From assembly GCA_963822295.1 (NCBI GenBank), contig CAWGHD010000002.1, positions 1,984,001 through 2,048,000 of the forward strand: DNA of 64,000 nucleotides. Reading direction: 5' to 3'. The position numbers and the translations under genes were made by a program. This document shows positions 1 through 7,144 of the stretch, piece after piece. The stretch comes from VRUE01 sp963822295. GTDB taxonomy: Bacteria; Actinomycetota; Thermoleophilia; Solirubrobacterales; 70-9. Under the pieces are notes generated by a model. It was not told the origin of the DNA and made no database searches. It saw only the letters and a list, made by a program, of their open reading frames with translations. The number at the start of each line of letters is the position of its first letter. The stretch's first letter is position 1.

Positions 1-2499
1 CGGGGCGCATTCGAATCCCATCTGCCCGGGTGGGTCGCCGAAGAGCGCATTCGAGCAGAAGGTGGCGGCTTCGCCATCCCGCGAGAAGGCCACGATCGGG
101 AAGAGCAGGTTCTGATCGGCACCTCCCTGGTTCTTGTCGGGGGGGCTGACCATCTCGTACGCACGATCAGTAGGCGGCGAGAACGGTGTCGCGCGGGTAT
201 GCAGGGTCTTTTGCCCGCTGGCCGTGGTGCCAAAGGCGTTCGTCGCAACCAGCCTGAAGAAGTACGTCGTGTCCGGTTTCAGGCCTTGGACGAGCTCCGT
301 AACTGTGATCGGTTTGGTGCCATCACCGATGTTCACGGGCGGAGTTGATGAGTCGAGCACCGGGGTGGTGCCGTACTCGAAGACATACGCCGTGGTCGAG
401 TGACGTGGGTCGATCGTCCCGACGAGCTTCGCGGAGGTATCGGCGATCTGAACCGCACCGACATTCGTCACGACCGGAGGCACTGCATCGGTGTCGAAGA
501 CTTTTACCCCCGGCGAGGTCGTGACCAGGCTTGGATCAAAGGCGCGGGTTGCTTTCAGGCGCACGTAGTAGCGGGTGTTCGGGTCAAGACCGGTGACGTT
601 CTGGCTGACCGCCTGGGCGCCGCCCCCCGGAGACAGCGCACCGCACTCGGACTCGGGCACGTCGGTCCAAGCAACCTGGTCGGTGGAATATTCGTATTTG
701 CAGCTGACAAGTCCGCCGGTTGGGTTCACGGTTCCTGAGAACGTCGCCGTAGTGTCGGTTTTAACCGTGATCGGGTTCATCGTGACGACAGGCGCAGGCA
801 GCGCATCGGCGATGATGTAGACGCGGTGGCCGAAGCCGGTGCCGGAGACGTTTTCCGTAGAGGAGACGAATAGACGCCCGCTGACGTCGTTGATACCAAG
901 ACCCTGCACACCTCCGAAGCCGGCGCCTTTGCCGTGCTGGTCGTCCTGGAGGGTCGGGGGAGCGGTGAGGCCGGGGTCATTGCTGGGTCCGAACTGCTGG
1001 ATGACGGTGTTGCCGGACAACGGGTCGCGTAGAACGTGGAGAACGTCCTGATCGGCGCCACCGCCATCGGAGTCCGGGTCCACCGCGAGCCCCGCCGTCG
1101 CAGCTTCCCCGCCCAGGAGGAGGGGGCCCGGACTGCCGTTCGATTCTCCAGAGATTCCGCAGGTGCCGGATCCGCTCACCGTCGTGCAGACCATCTGCGT
1201 GACATTGAGCCCCTCATAGGCACCCTGGTAGGCAATCGTGACGGTCGGCGGAACTCCGGAGGCCGAGACGCTCCCGCCGCCGCAGGACAGTTCGAGTCCG
1301 GTCTGTATGAGGTTTCTACCGGTGACGCCGGTTTTGTAGGCGATTTCCCCGGTTGTTCCCCCGCCGGGGCAGGTCAGAGTGAAGAAGTCGTTTACGTTGA
1401 ATCCGGTGAACTGAATCGTCTGCGTCTCGTTGATGGGTGCAGCAATCGGGGCGAGGAAGCCGGTGCCGCCGCCGTTGGCGTTCAGCGAGTCATAGCGCTC
1501 GATCCTCGCGTTGCCTGTGGAGTTGGAGGCGTAGACGATGCCACGCGAATCAACGGCCACTTTGGTCGGCTGGCCGAAACCGAATACCGCTTCGCTGCCG
1601 AAGCTGGCAGGCGACGTACCGTCGAGGGAATAGGTGTTAACACGTCGGTTCTGGGAGTCGGCGAGGAAGACGCTGCCGGTGCCGGCGTTGCCGTCGGAGG
1701 GGGAGACGGCGATGCCGAGCCTGTTGCTGCTCCCGGTGGAGCCGATCTCCCCGGCGCCGGAGCCGCCGTCTCCTTGACGGCAGACGTCGCCTACGACGTC
1801 GCCGCAGACCTCTACCACTGTGTCACCGTCGGGATCCTGAACGTCCCGGCCGACAGAGAAGAGGAAATTGCCGACGCCGTCGTAGACGTTCACGCGTCGG
1901 TTGTCGCGATCGGAAACGTAGACCTGGCCGGTATCACTGTCGACGGCCACCGACTGCGGGTTGTCCAAGGCTCCGTTGCCGGTGACAGCTCCGTTGCCGC
2001 CCGTACCGGCGCCCGCCTTGCAGTCCGAGGCGACGGTACAGATCTCGAAGGGATTGGTCCCGACGATGTCGCCCGGTTTAGTTGGCTGAATCACGTCGGC
2101 ACCCCAGGCTGAGACGAAGCCGCCCGCAGCGGTGAAGCGCTGGATTCGATGGTTGCTGTCGTCGGCGACGTAGATGTCGCCCGGATCGGCGGGTCCGACC
2201 CCGGTGCGGTTGACCGCGATGTCGCGAGGATTGTTGAACTGACCCCCGAGGCTGCCGGAGCCGGACATGGTGCCGAAGAAGTTGATCGCCTCCTTGGATG
2301 CCGAGGCCGACGCAACGAGAACCAGAGCGGCGAGACTCAGGACCGCAATGGAAAGCATGGCGGTCGCGTTGCTGCCGCTTGCAGGCGCACCACTCCCGTC
2401 AGCACCGCTGGAGGCGTCACGGAAAGCGAAGGCACGGCGGATGCTCCAGACGACGCCGGAGTTCGTGGTCGCCATCGCAGTGCGTGACCGTGATTTCAC
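1..2499 (-). CDS. Secreted NHL-repeat / fibronectin-III-like protein (3' end outside window)
   Basis: An open frame runs from GTG 2499 to the left edge without a stop (833 codons), so the C-terminus is missing. Residues 47-67 are hydrophobic (core LSIAVLSLAALVLVASA), a signal peptide or anchor after a long N-region. Four or more NHL-like blades follow at about residues 76-400, seen as repeats such as DIYVADDSNHRIQRF, QVYVSDRDNRRVNVY and SVFLADSQNRRVNTY. Fn3-like segments come later, with LDPNTRYYVRLKATRAF and LKPDTTYFFRLVATNAFG. NHL propellers usually bind proteins or ligands; no catalytic motif is visible. A GGAG-containing SD lies just upstream (GAGGAG at 2506-2511 on the minus strand). I infer an extracellular adhesion or scaffold protein. 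Frame confidence is high, function low. Confidence 0.85.
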   Translation of the reverse strand, partial: MKSRSRTAMATTNSGVVWSIRRAFAFRDASSGADGSGAPASGSNATAMLSIAVLSLAALVLVASASASKEAINFFGTMSGSGSLGGQFNNPRDIAVNRTGVGPADPGDIYVADDSNHRIQRFTAAGGFVSAWGADVIQPTKPGDIVGTNPFEICTVASDCKAGAGTGGNGAVTGNGALDNPQSVAVDSDTGQVYVSDRDNRRVNVYDGVGNFLFSVGRDVQDPDGDTVVEVCGDVVGDVCRQGDGGSGAGEIGSTGSSNRLGIAVSPSDGNAGTGSVFLADSQNRRVNTYSLDGTSPASFGSEAVFGFGQPTKVAVDSRGIVYASNSTGNARIERYDSLNANGGGTGFLAPIAAPINETQTIQFTGFNVNDFFTLTCPGGGTTGEIAYKTGVTGRNLIQTGLELSCGGGSVSASGVPPTVTIAYQGAYEGLNVTQMVCTTVSGSGTCGISGESNGSPGPLLLGGEAATAGLAVDPDSDGGGADQDVLHVLRDPLSGNTVIQQFGPSNDPGLTAPPTLQDDQHGKGAGFGGVQGLGINDVSGRLFVSSTENVSGTGFGHRVYIIADALPAPVVTMNPITVKTDTTATFSGTVNPTGGLVSCKYEYSTDQVAWTDVPESECGALSPGGGAQAVSQNVTGLDPNTRYYVRLKATRAFDPSLVTTSPGVKVFDTDAVPPVVTNVGAVQIADTSAKLVGTIDPRHSTTAYVFEYGTTPVLDSSTPPVNIGDGTKPITVTELVQGLKPDTTYFFRLVATNAFGTTASGQKTLHTRATPFSPPTDRAYEMVSPPDKNQGGADQNLLFPIVAFSRDGEAATFCSNALFGDPPGQMGFECAP

Positions 2500-2793
2500 G
2501 TAGCTCTCCTCATCATTCGTTCCCTGTGTTGGACCCTGCGGACCGTTCTCTTCGGCCTCAAGTCCCCGTTGCAATAAACCCTTGCCGACCCTCCCTGGGC
2601 TCAGCCGTATTAGAAAAGCACAATTCGGGTTGAAGTGCAAGAACACTTTTCTGAAGATAGGTGCGGCTCTCCAATAGCGTGGGAACGTTTTCCTACTCCG
2701 CAACGGGACGCGGCTCAGAGCCGTCTGCATCCAGCCCATATAGCGGGCTGCCGCGCGGGGACAGCGGGCTACTGGGAGGGCTGGGTTGGAGAG
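2500..2793. other. Intergenic region between TetR gene and NHL-repeat gene
   Basis: This 294-base gap lies between the 3' end of a TetR gene and the 5' end of the NHL-repeat gene, both on the minus strand. It is less GC-rich than its surroundings around 2570-2660 and must hold the NHL gene's promoter. I see no convincing paired -35/-10 and no coding frame. Confidence 0.5.
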
Positions 2794-3486
2794 CTACTCG
2801 TTACCGGACTCGGCGGCCAACTCGCCCGCCCGCTCGACCCCGAGGTAGGGACTGAGGGTGAATTCGACGAGGTCGGGGAGGAGCGCCGGGAGGTCGTCGG
2901 TTTCGCCGGCGAGGATCGAGCGGGTCATGAGGGAGATGATGCCTCCGAGCACCGAGTCCTCGGTGCTCGGAGGCAGCGAGGAGCCGTCCGCCATCTCATC
3001 GCGGCCGCGGGCGAGGGCGGGGACGCAGGCGAGGACGGCCTCGCGGAAGCGGATCGCGATCGTCGGTGTGGCGCTGACCGGCTCGATCAGGCAGAGGCGG
3101 GCCAGGTCGGGTTCGGCGGTGAAGAAGCGGAGGGCGGCGCGGAAGGCGGCGATCACCTGGTGGGGCCAGTCGGGCTGGTCTGCGACCGCCGTGGTGAGGA
3201 GGTCCTCGAGGTAGTCGCGGACGGCGTCGAAGGAGGCGAGGAAGCAGGCCTCCTTGCCCTCGAAGTGCTCGTAGAAGTCCCGGGTCGAGACCGAGGCGAG
3301 CTTGACGACGTCGGTGATCGTCGTGGCGCGATAACCCTTGGCGGCGACTTCCTGGGCGATGGCGACGAGGAGGCGCTCACGCTGGGACTCGAGGATCTGT
3401 TCGCGGGAGAGGCCGTGGTGTCCGCCGGGCAGCGGGCCGAGCTCTCCGAGCCCCCGTCCCTGTCGTTCGCCCCGTTGCCCCTCCAC
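2794..3486 (-). CDS. TetR/AcrR family transcriptional regulator
   Basis: A 230-residue protein. The N-terminal HTH is at about residues 50-76 (ATTITDVVKLASVSTRDFYEHF), followed by the family-typical GKEACFLASFD start of helix 4. The C-terminal ligand/dimer domain ends with LPALLPDLVEFTLSPYLG, a tail shared with the next three genes. It follows the upstream TetR stop by 10 nt and is probably cotranscribed with it. The first ~25 residues are Gly-rich and poorly conserved, so the real start may be later. Effector and target are unknown. Its coding sequence contains a 17-bp palindrome at 2940-2975. Confidence 0.85.
   Translation of the reverse strand: MEGQRGERQGRGLGELGPLPGGHHGLSREQILESQRERLLVAIAQEVAAKGYRATTITDVVKLASVSTRDFYEHFEGKEACFLASFDAVRDYLEDLLTTAVADQPDWPHQVIAAFRAALRFFTAEPDLARLCLIEPVSATPTIAIRFREAVLACVPALARGRDEMADGSSLPPSTEDSVLGGIISLMTRSILAGETDDLPALLPDLVEFTLSPYLGVERAGELAAESGNE
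2940..2975. repeat. Perfect 17-bp inverted repeat inside a TetR gene
   Basis: Arms 2940-2956 and 2959-2975 are exact complements around a 2-nt centre (tc). It lies inside codons for the C-terminal domain (STEDSVLGGI), where such symmetry is not needed for coding. It could be an operator, a hairpin that limits readthrough, or a small inverted duplication. Confidence 0.9.
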
Positions 3487-3496
3487 GGCGGTCAGA

Positions 3497-4189
3497 CTAT
3501 CTCGGCGGGGCTGGGATGCGCAGCTCCTCGGCGGCCGCGGAGGCGCCCAGATAGGGCAACACCGCGAGGTACATCATGGCCGGGACGAGCTCCTCCTCGG
3601 GCGGCATCGGACCGTCGGATTCGGCGGCAAGGGATATTTGGGTGAAGATGCCGCCGCCGAGGGATTCGGCGGTGACCCGAGTCAGGGTCGCTGGAGCGGT
3701 CGGCTCGGCGCGGCCCTCGTCGATCAGGTCGTAGAGGGCTTCGATCTCCGCGCCCAGCAGGAGCGCGGGGCACTCTCCTGCGGCGTGCGCCTCGACGAAG
3801 ATGAGGTGGCGCAGCCGCTCGTCGGCGGCGAGGTGGCGGTAGAGGGCGTAGATGTTCTCCCGCAGGCGGGCCGGCCATCGGTCGAGGCCGGCACGAGTGG
3901 CGGCCCGGCCGCGGTAATGCCCCAGCTCAGAACGGCAGATCTGCCGGAAGCAGTCGGGAAGGTCCGCGTAGCGCCGATCGAATGCGGCCCGCCCGACCCC
4001 CGCTCGGCGGCAGAGGTCAGCGACGGTGACGCTGGCGAAGCCACGCTCGAAGCAGAGGTCGATCAAAGCGTTGCGGAAGGGCGAGGCGGCACCGGTCGAT
4101 GCCCGGCTTGCCGTGGCGACCAGCCTGCTGGCTGTCATTACCCTCGTCCCATCGTTCCACCCTCCGCGGGAGACCCGCTGTGCGGGCAA
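3497..4189 (-). CDS. TetR-like transcriptional regulator
   Basis: A 230-residue protein with a divergent TetR HTH at about residues 50-76 (FASVTVADLCRRAGVGRAAFDRRYADL); the usual YxHF is RRYA here. The C-terminal domain ends in VPAMMYLAVLPYLGASAAAEEL, matching the tail of the neighbouring regulators. An alternative start is Met18 (4138), which would remove an unconserved leader. It is the middle gene of three tandem TetR genes on the minus strand, 10 nt before the next. No enzyme or transporter target gene lies beside it. Confidence 0.8.
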   Translation of the reverse strand: MPAQRVSRGGWNDGTRVMTASRLVATASRASTGAASPFRNALIDLCFERGFASVTVADLCRRAGVGRAAFDRRYADLPDCFRQICRSELGHYRGRAATRAGLDRWPARLRENIYALYRHLAADERLRHLIFVEAHAAGECPALLLGAEIEALYDLIDEGRAEPTAPATLTRVTAESLGGGIFTQISLAAESDGPMPPEEELVPAMMYLAVLPYLGASAAAEELRIPAPPR

Positions 4190-4266
4190 GATGCCGCGGG
4201 GAACGGAATCGATACTAGCCCCGGCGAGAAGCGATTGCGAACTATGCGGCGCCGACTGCTGCGGCG

Positions 4267-4959
4267 CTAGGCGGCAGCCGGCTGGCGGCCGGCCTCGTCG
4301 CGGGCGATGCGGGCGGCCTCGTCCTGGCCCAGGTAGGTGCGCAGCACCAGCTCGATCACTTCGGGCAGGATCTCGGGCAGGCGGTCGGCTTCGCCGACGA
4401 CGAGGCGCTGGTAGGCGGACCAGAAGACGGAGCCGGCGAGGGTGTCCTCGATCGTGGCGGGCAGCTCGGCGCCGCGGGGGTTGAGGTCACGGCCGGCGCG
4501 GAAGAGAGGGACGAAGAACTTGGTGGCCCGCTGGTAGCGCTCGCGGATGCCGGGCCCGACCGTCGGCGCCTCGACCATGACCGCGCGGGCGAGGAGGGGC
4601 TCGGCGACGATCAGGTCGGCCACCGTGCGCAACGCCGACGCGACCTGCTCCGGCCAGGGGAGGGTCTCGGAGCCGAGCCGCTCGCGGACAGTCCGCTCGC
4701 TTGCGTCGAGGACGCTGTCGAAGAGCGTGAGAAAGCACTCTTCCTTGCCGGCGAAGTGCTTGTAGAAGGTCTTGTAGCTGACGTGCGCGCGCTTGACGAT
4801 CAGCTCCACGGTGACGTCGGCGTAGCCGCGCTTGGCGACCAGCTCACCGACGGCCCGAAGGATTCGGCGACGCTGATCGGCGGAGGCGCTAGAGCGGGTC
4901 ACCGCCGCGGGGCGATCGTTCAAGGTGACCCGTGAGTCCCGTCCGGGAAGGGCGCGCAT
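4267..4959 (-). CDS. TetR/AcrR family transcriptional regulator
   Basis: The frame is open from 5058, but I chose ATG 4959. That start gives 230 residues, the same length as the two downstream paralogs, and drops an atypical leader. The HTH is at about residues 45-69 (YADVTVELIVKRAHVSYKTFYKHF), then GKEECFLTLFD. The C-terminal end, LPEILPEVIELVLRTYLGQDEAA, resembles the other three proteins of the cluster. It is the promoter-proximal gene of the three. ATG 4971 is also possible. Ligand unknown. Confidence 0.82.
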   Translation of the reverse strand: MRALPGRDSRVTLNDRPAAVTRSSASADQRRRILRAVGELVAKRGYADVTVELIVKRAHVSYKTFYKHFAGKEECFLTLFDSVLDASERTVRERLGSETLPWPEQVASALRTVADLIVAEPLLARAVMVEAPTVGPGIRERYQRATKFFVPLFRAGRDLNPRGAELPATIEDTLAGSVFWSAYQRLVVGEADRLPEILPEVIELVLRTYLGQDEAARIARDEAGRQPAAA

Positions 4960-5193
4960 GAACACGAGCATACCGGGTGCTGCGGAAGGATGGAACCCCT
5001 TTTCTGAAAAGCGAGCGAAATTCCAAGCGGCCACAGGCGCCAATCGCATGTCGAACACGAATTCCCGTGTAAGAACAGAGCCCTACTGAGGTCTGAGGGG
5101 CTCGCCCGCCAGGGGCGCCGGGGGCCCTGGCCGCGCGGAAAGGACGCCGTTTCTCACCGTCCTTGACAGTGATGCTTTTCCTCAAGACAGTAG

Positions 5194-5199
5194 TAGCTT
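5194..5199 (+). promoter_or_regulatory. -10-like TAGCTT, 8 nt before GTG 5208
   Basis: A TANNNT hexamer 8 nt upstream of GTG 5208 fits the leaderless spacing seen elsewhere in the window and supports that start over TTG 5163. A TTGACA at 5163-5168 is 25 nt away, too far for a normal -35. Confidence 0.4.
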
Positions 5200-5207
5200 T
5201 CCCGCCT

Positions 5208-5642
5208 GTGGCGGCAGGGGACGAACGCGAGGCGGTGCTCTGGATCGCAGATCAGCTCTGCGCTGAGCTCGGTCATCCGGATGGCGTGGAGGAGGTCCGC
5301 GCGGCCCGCTCGGCGTTGGACGGGATCGGCAGACGAGCGTGGGCCGATCTCAGTCCCGAGGAGGAATTGTTGGTCGCGGCGGTCAGGACGAGCCTCGCGA
5401 AGGTGGTGGCGGCGATCTGGGCCACGAGGTCCGAGGTCGTCGCGGAGAGGGCGGTGCGCACGACGCTCGACGGAGCAGAGCTGTTGATACGAGGGGAACT
5501 GGCAAGCGGCAACGCTGCACGACTGCCGGCTCTGATGCCGGACTTCGTCTTTCTCGTGACGCTGCCGATCGTCGAACAGGACGAAGCGCTCCAGCTCTCG
5601 AAGCGAACCGCGGAGCTGATCGAGGCTGCGAGCGGGTGGTAG
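5208..5642 (+). CDS. TetR C-terminal-domain-like protein lacking the HTH
   Basis: A 144-residue protein from GTG 5208 (the frame also opens at TTG 5163). The C-terminal third, GELASGNAARLPALMPDF then LVTLPIVEQDEALQL, lines up with the tails of the three TetR proteins encoded just to the left (for example GETDDLPALLPDLVEF then LSPYLGVERA). There is no N-terminal HTH, and none is visible upstream in other frames. It could be a decayed regulator, or a free dimerisation domain that titrates its paralogs. It is transcribed away from them, between the TetR cluster and a tRNA gene. Confidence 0.6.
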   Translation: MAAGDEREAVLWIADQLCAELGHPDGVEEVRAARSALDGIGRRAWADLSPEEELLVAAVRTSLAKVVAAIWATRSEVVAERAVRTTLDGAELLIRGELASGNAARLPALMPDFVFLVTLPIVEQDEALQLSKRTAELIEAASGW

Positions 5643-5670
5643 GTCCAGGCCCGCTCGCAATGAGCTGGTA

Positions 5671-5766
5671 TGCGCCCGACGAGAATCGAACTCGCGACCT
5701 TCGGCTTGAAAGACCGACGCTCTTTGCCACTCGTTAAAGCAGCGTTGACCACTGAGCTACGGGCGC
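5671..5766 (-). tRNA. tRNA with UUC anticodon (Glu) and an expanded D-loop
   Basis: The minus strand folds as a cloverleaf. The 7-bp acceptor is GCGCCCG with CGGGCGC. The anticodon stem is UCGGU with GCCGA, and the loop CUUUCAA gives anticodon UUC. The T-arm is GCGAG/CUCGU with loop UUCGAUU, and the discriminator is A73. The D-stem GCUC/GAGC encloses about 31 nt instead of 7-11, so the gene is 96 nt long. CCA is not encoded directly. The body resembles tRNA-Arg (GCGCCCGUAGCUCA start) more than usual tRNA-Glu. The extra D-loop segment contains CUUUAACGAG, complementary to CUCGUUAAAG in the 5' leader. It may be functional with a D-loop insertion, or a pseudogene. Confidence 0.65.
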
Positions 5767-5788
5767 GCGCAACGGGCACTTTAACGAG
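5730..5788. repeat. 10-bp inverted repeat linking tRNA D-loop insert and 5' flank
   Basis: ctcgttaaag at 5730-5739, inside the D-loop insertion, is the exact complement of ctttaacgag at 5779-5788, in the tRNA's upstream flank. In a precursor transcript these could pair and compete with the cloverleaf. Confidence 0.7.
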
Positions 5789-5801
5789 CGCGGGATTGAT
5801 C

Positions 5802-5807
5802 TAGGGT
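5802..5807 (+). promoter_or_regulatory. -10-like TAGGGT before SDR gene
   Basis: A TANNNT hexamer 10 nt before ATG 5818. There is no clear Shine-Dalgarno sequence, so a leaderless or near-leaderless mRNA is likely. No good -35 seen. Confidence 0.45.
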
Positions 5808-5817
5808 CAGAGTCGAG

Positions 5818-6573
5818 ATGGATCTCGGCCTCGATCAGCGCACCGCCCTGGTGATGGGAGCCAGCCGCGGCATCGGCAGGGCGATTGCGGCGGCGCTCGC
5901 CGCCGAGGGCGCGAGCGTCGCGATCGCCAGCCGCTCGAAGGAGCGTCTCGAGGTGGCGGCGAAGACGATCTCCCCCGCTCCGCTCTGCCTCGTCGCCGAC
6001 ACGTCCGACCTCGAGCGGCTCGCGGCGCTGCCCGCCGAGGTCGAGGCGGAGCTGGGGCCGATCGACGTCCTCGTCGCCAACACCGGCGGCCCGCCCTTCG
6101 GCGGCGCCCTCGACCACGGGCTCGAGGAGTGGGAGGCGGCCTACCGCTCCCTGGTGCTGGCGCCGAGGGTGCTCGCCGAGGCGGTGCTGCCCGGGATGCG
6201 CGAGCGCGGCTGGGGACGGATCGTCAACGTCGGCTCGACCTCGACCCGGGAGCCGCTCCCCGGCCTCAACCTCTCGAACGCCCATCGCATGGCCGCCGTC
6301 GGCTTCCTCGAGACCCTCGCCCGCGAGGTCGCCGCCGACGGCGTCACCGTCAACACGATCGCCACCGGCCGCTTCGCGACCGACCGCCTGGCCGACGCGA
6401 GCGGCTCGCTCGCCGGCGCCGAAGAGGCCGCCCGCTCCGAAGTCCCCGCCGCCCGCCTCGGCCGTCCCGAGGAGTACGGCGACCTCGTCGCCTTCCTCTG
6501 CTCCGACCGCGCCGCCTACGTCACCGGGACCGTGATCCCGATCGACGGCGGCCTCCTCCGCTCCGCCTTCTAA
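5818..6573 (+). CDS. SDR-family oxidoreductase (3-oxoacyl-ACP reductase-like) with altered active site
   Basis: A 251-residue Rossmann-fold protein. The N-terminal nucleotide-binding motif is GASRGIGRAIA (about residues 14-24). NTGGPPFGG replaces the usual NNAG strand, and the C-terminus has the classic GRPEEYGDLVAFLCSD and VTGTVIPIDGG. The catalytic YxxxK is not present: the aligned segment LSNAHRMAAVGF has Ser and Arg where Tyr and Lys are expected. Relatives with this change are usually annotated as FabG-like, but chemistry is unproven. Monocistronic in appearance. Confidence 0.85.
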   Translation: MDLGLDQRTALVMGASRGIGRAIAAALAAEGASVAIASRSKERLEVAAKTISPAPLCLVADTSDLERLAALPAEVEAELGPIDVLVANTGGPPFGGALDHGLEEWEAAYRSLVLAPRVLAEAVLPGMRERGWGRIVNVGSTSTREPLPGLNLSNAHRMAAVGFLETLAREVAADGVTVNTIATGRFATDRLADASGSLAGAEEAARSEVPAARLGRPEEYGDLVAFLCSDRAAYVTGTVIPIDGGLLRSAF

Positions 6574-6607
6574 CCGAGGTCGAGGCGGAGCTCGGCCCGT
6601 TGAGGGG

Positions 6608-6967
6608 TCAGCGCATCACTGTCAGCTTCAGCTCCATGCCCGAGTGGAGCCTGCAGACCAAGAGATAGGTGCCGACCTTCGTAAATTCCTTCGCAAAGTT
6701 GACCCCCTCGCGCCAAGTCGTTCGCGAGGCGAAGGGGCCACCCGGACCGGAGGCTTTGACGACGTTATGGGGGTTGAGTCCGGCCCATTTGAAACGGATC
6801 GTGGTGCCTCTCTTCACGGTCTTCGCAGATGGGGCGAAGAAGTTGTCCTTGAGCTTGACCGTCTCCGTCGGAGCGGCCGAGGCGAGCCCGCCCCCGGCGA
6901 CAACCACCGCGAGCACAGCGCTGATGATTGCGCCGCCAACGGCAGTGCTGCGAATCTGGTTCCTCAT
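6608..6967 (-). CDS. Secreted cupredoxin (plastocyanin-like) protein
   Basis: A 119-residue protein with a signal peptide (hydrophobic about residues 11-31, then ASAAPTETV). The mature part is a single small cupredoxin domain. Type-1 copper ligands are visible: His in NPHNV and the C-terminal cluster C-R-L-H-S-G-M (Cys, His, Met). The spacing fits blue-copper electron carriers rather than oxidases. It is divergent from the PucR-type regulator across a 177-nt gap. The redox partner is not evident nearby; the monohaem cytochrome at 24326 is distant. Confidence 0.85.
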   Translation of the reverse strand: MRNQIRSTAVGGAIISAVLAVVVAGGGLASAAPTETVKLKDNFFAPSAKTVKRGTTIRFKWAGLNPHNVVKASGPGGPFASRTTWREGVNFAKEFTKVGTYLLVCRLHSGMELKLTVMR

Positions 6968-7132
6968 CTCCTCCCCCTCCTCGTGATGTGCATGCGAAAG
7001 CGAATCGATCCTCGCCGAGGAGGCGGGGCAGCTGCTTCCCCATGATGCGACGTAGATTGAGCAACTTGGGGCGCCGAGAAGCGCGATGATTAAGGGCCGG
7101 TTTAACTGAACGGTATGTTCGCCTCATCCGGC

Positions 7133-7138
7133 TAAGGT
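7133..7138 (+). promoter_or_regulatory. -10-like TAAGGT before PucR-type gene
   Basis: A TANNNT hexamer exactly 6 nt before GTG 7145, with no room for a Shine-Dalgarno sequence. Supports leaderless start at 7145. Confidence 0.5.
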
Positions 7139-7144
7139 GGGCGC

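Noticed and set aside
5163..5168. TTGACA as a -35 box for the HTH-less TetR-like gene
   Set aside because: The only good -10 (TAGCTT, 5194) is 25 nt away; no hexamer fits at 16-19 nt. The match may be chance.
5671..5766. Reading the odd tRNA as tRNA-Sec (UCA) or as a class II tRNA with a long variable arm
   Set aside because: Shifting the anticodon loop to UCA breaks two anticodon-stem pairs, and the long segment lies between the D-stem strands, not in the variable loop.
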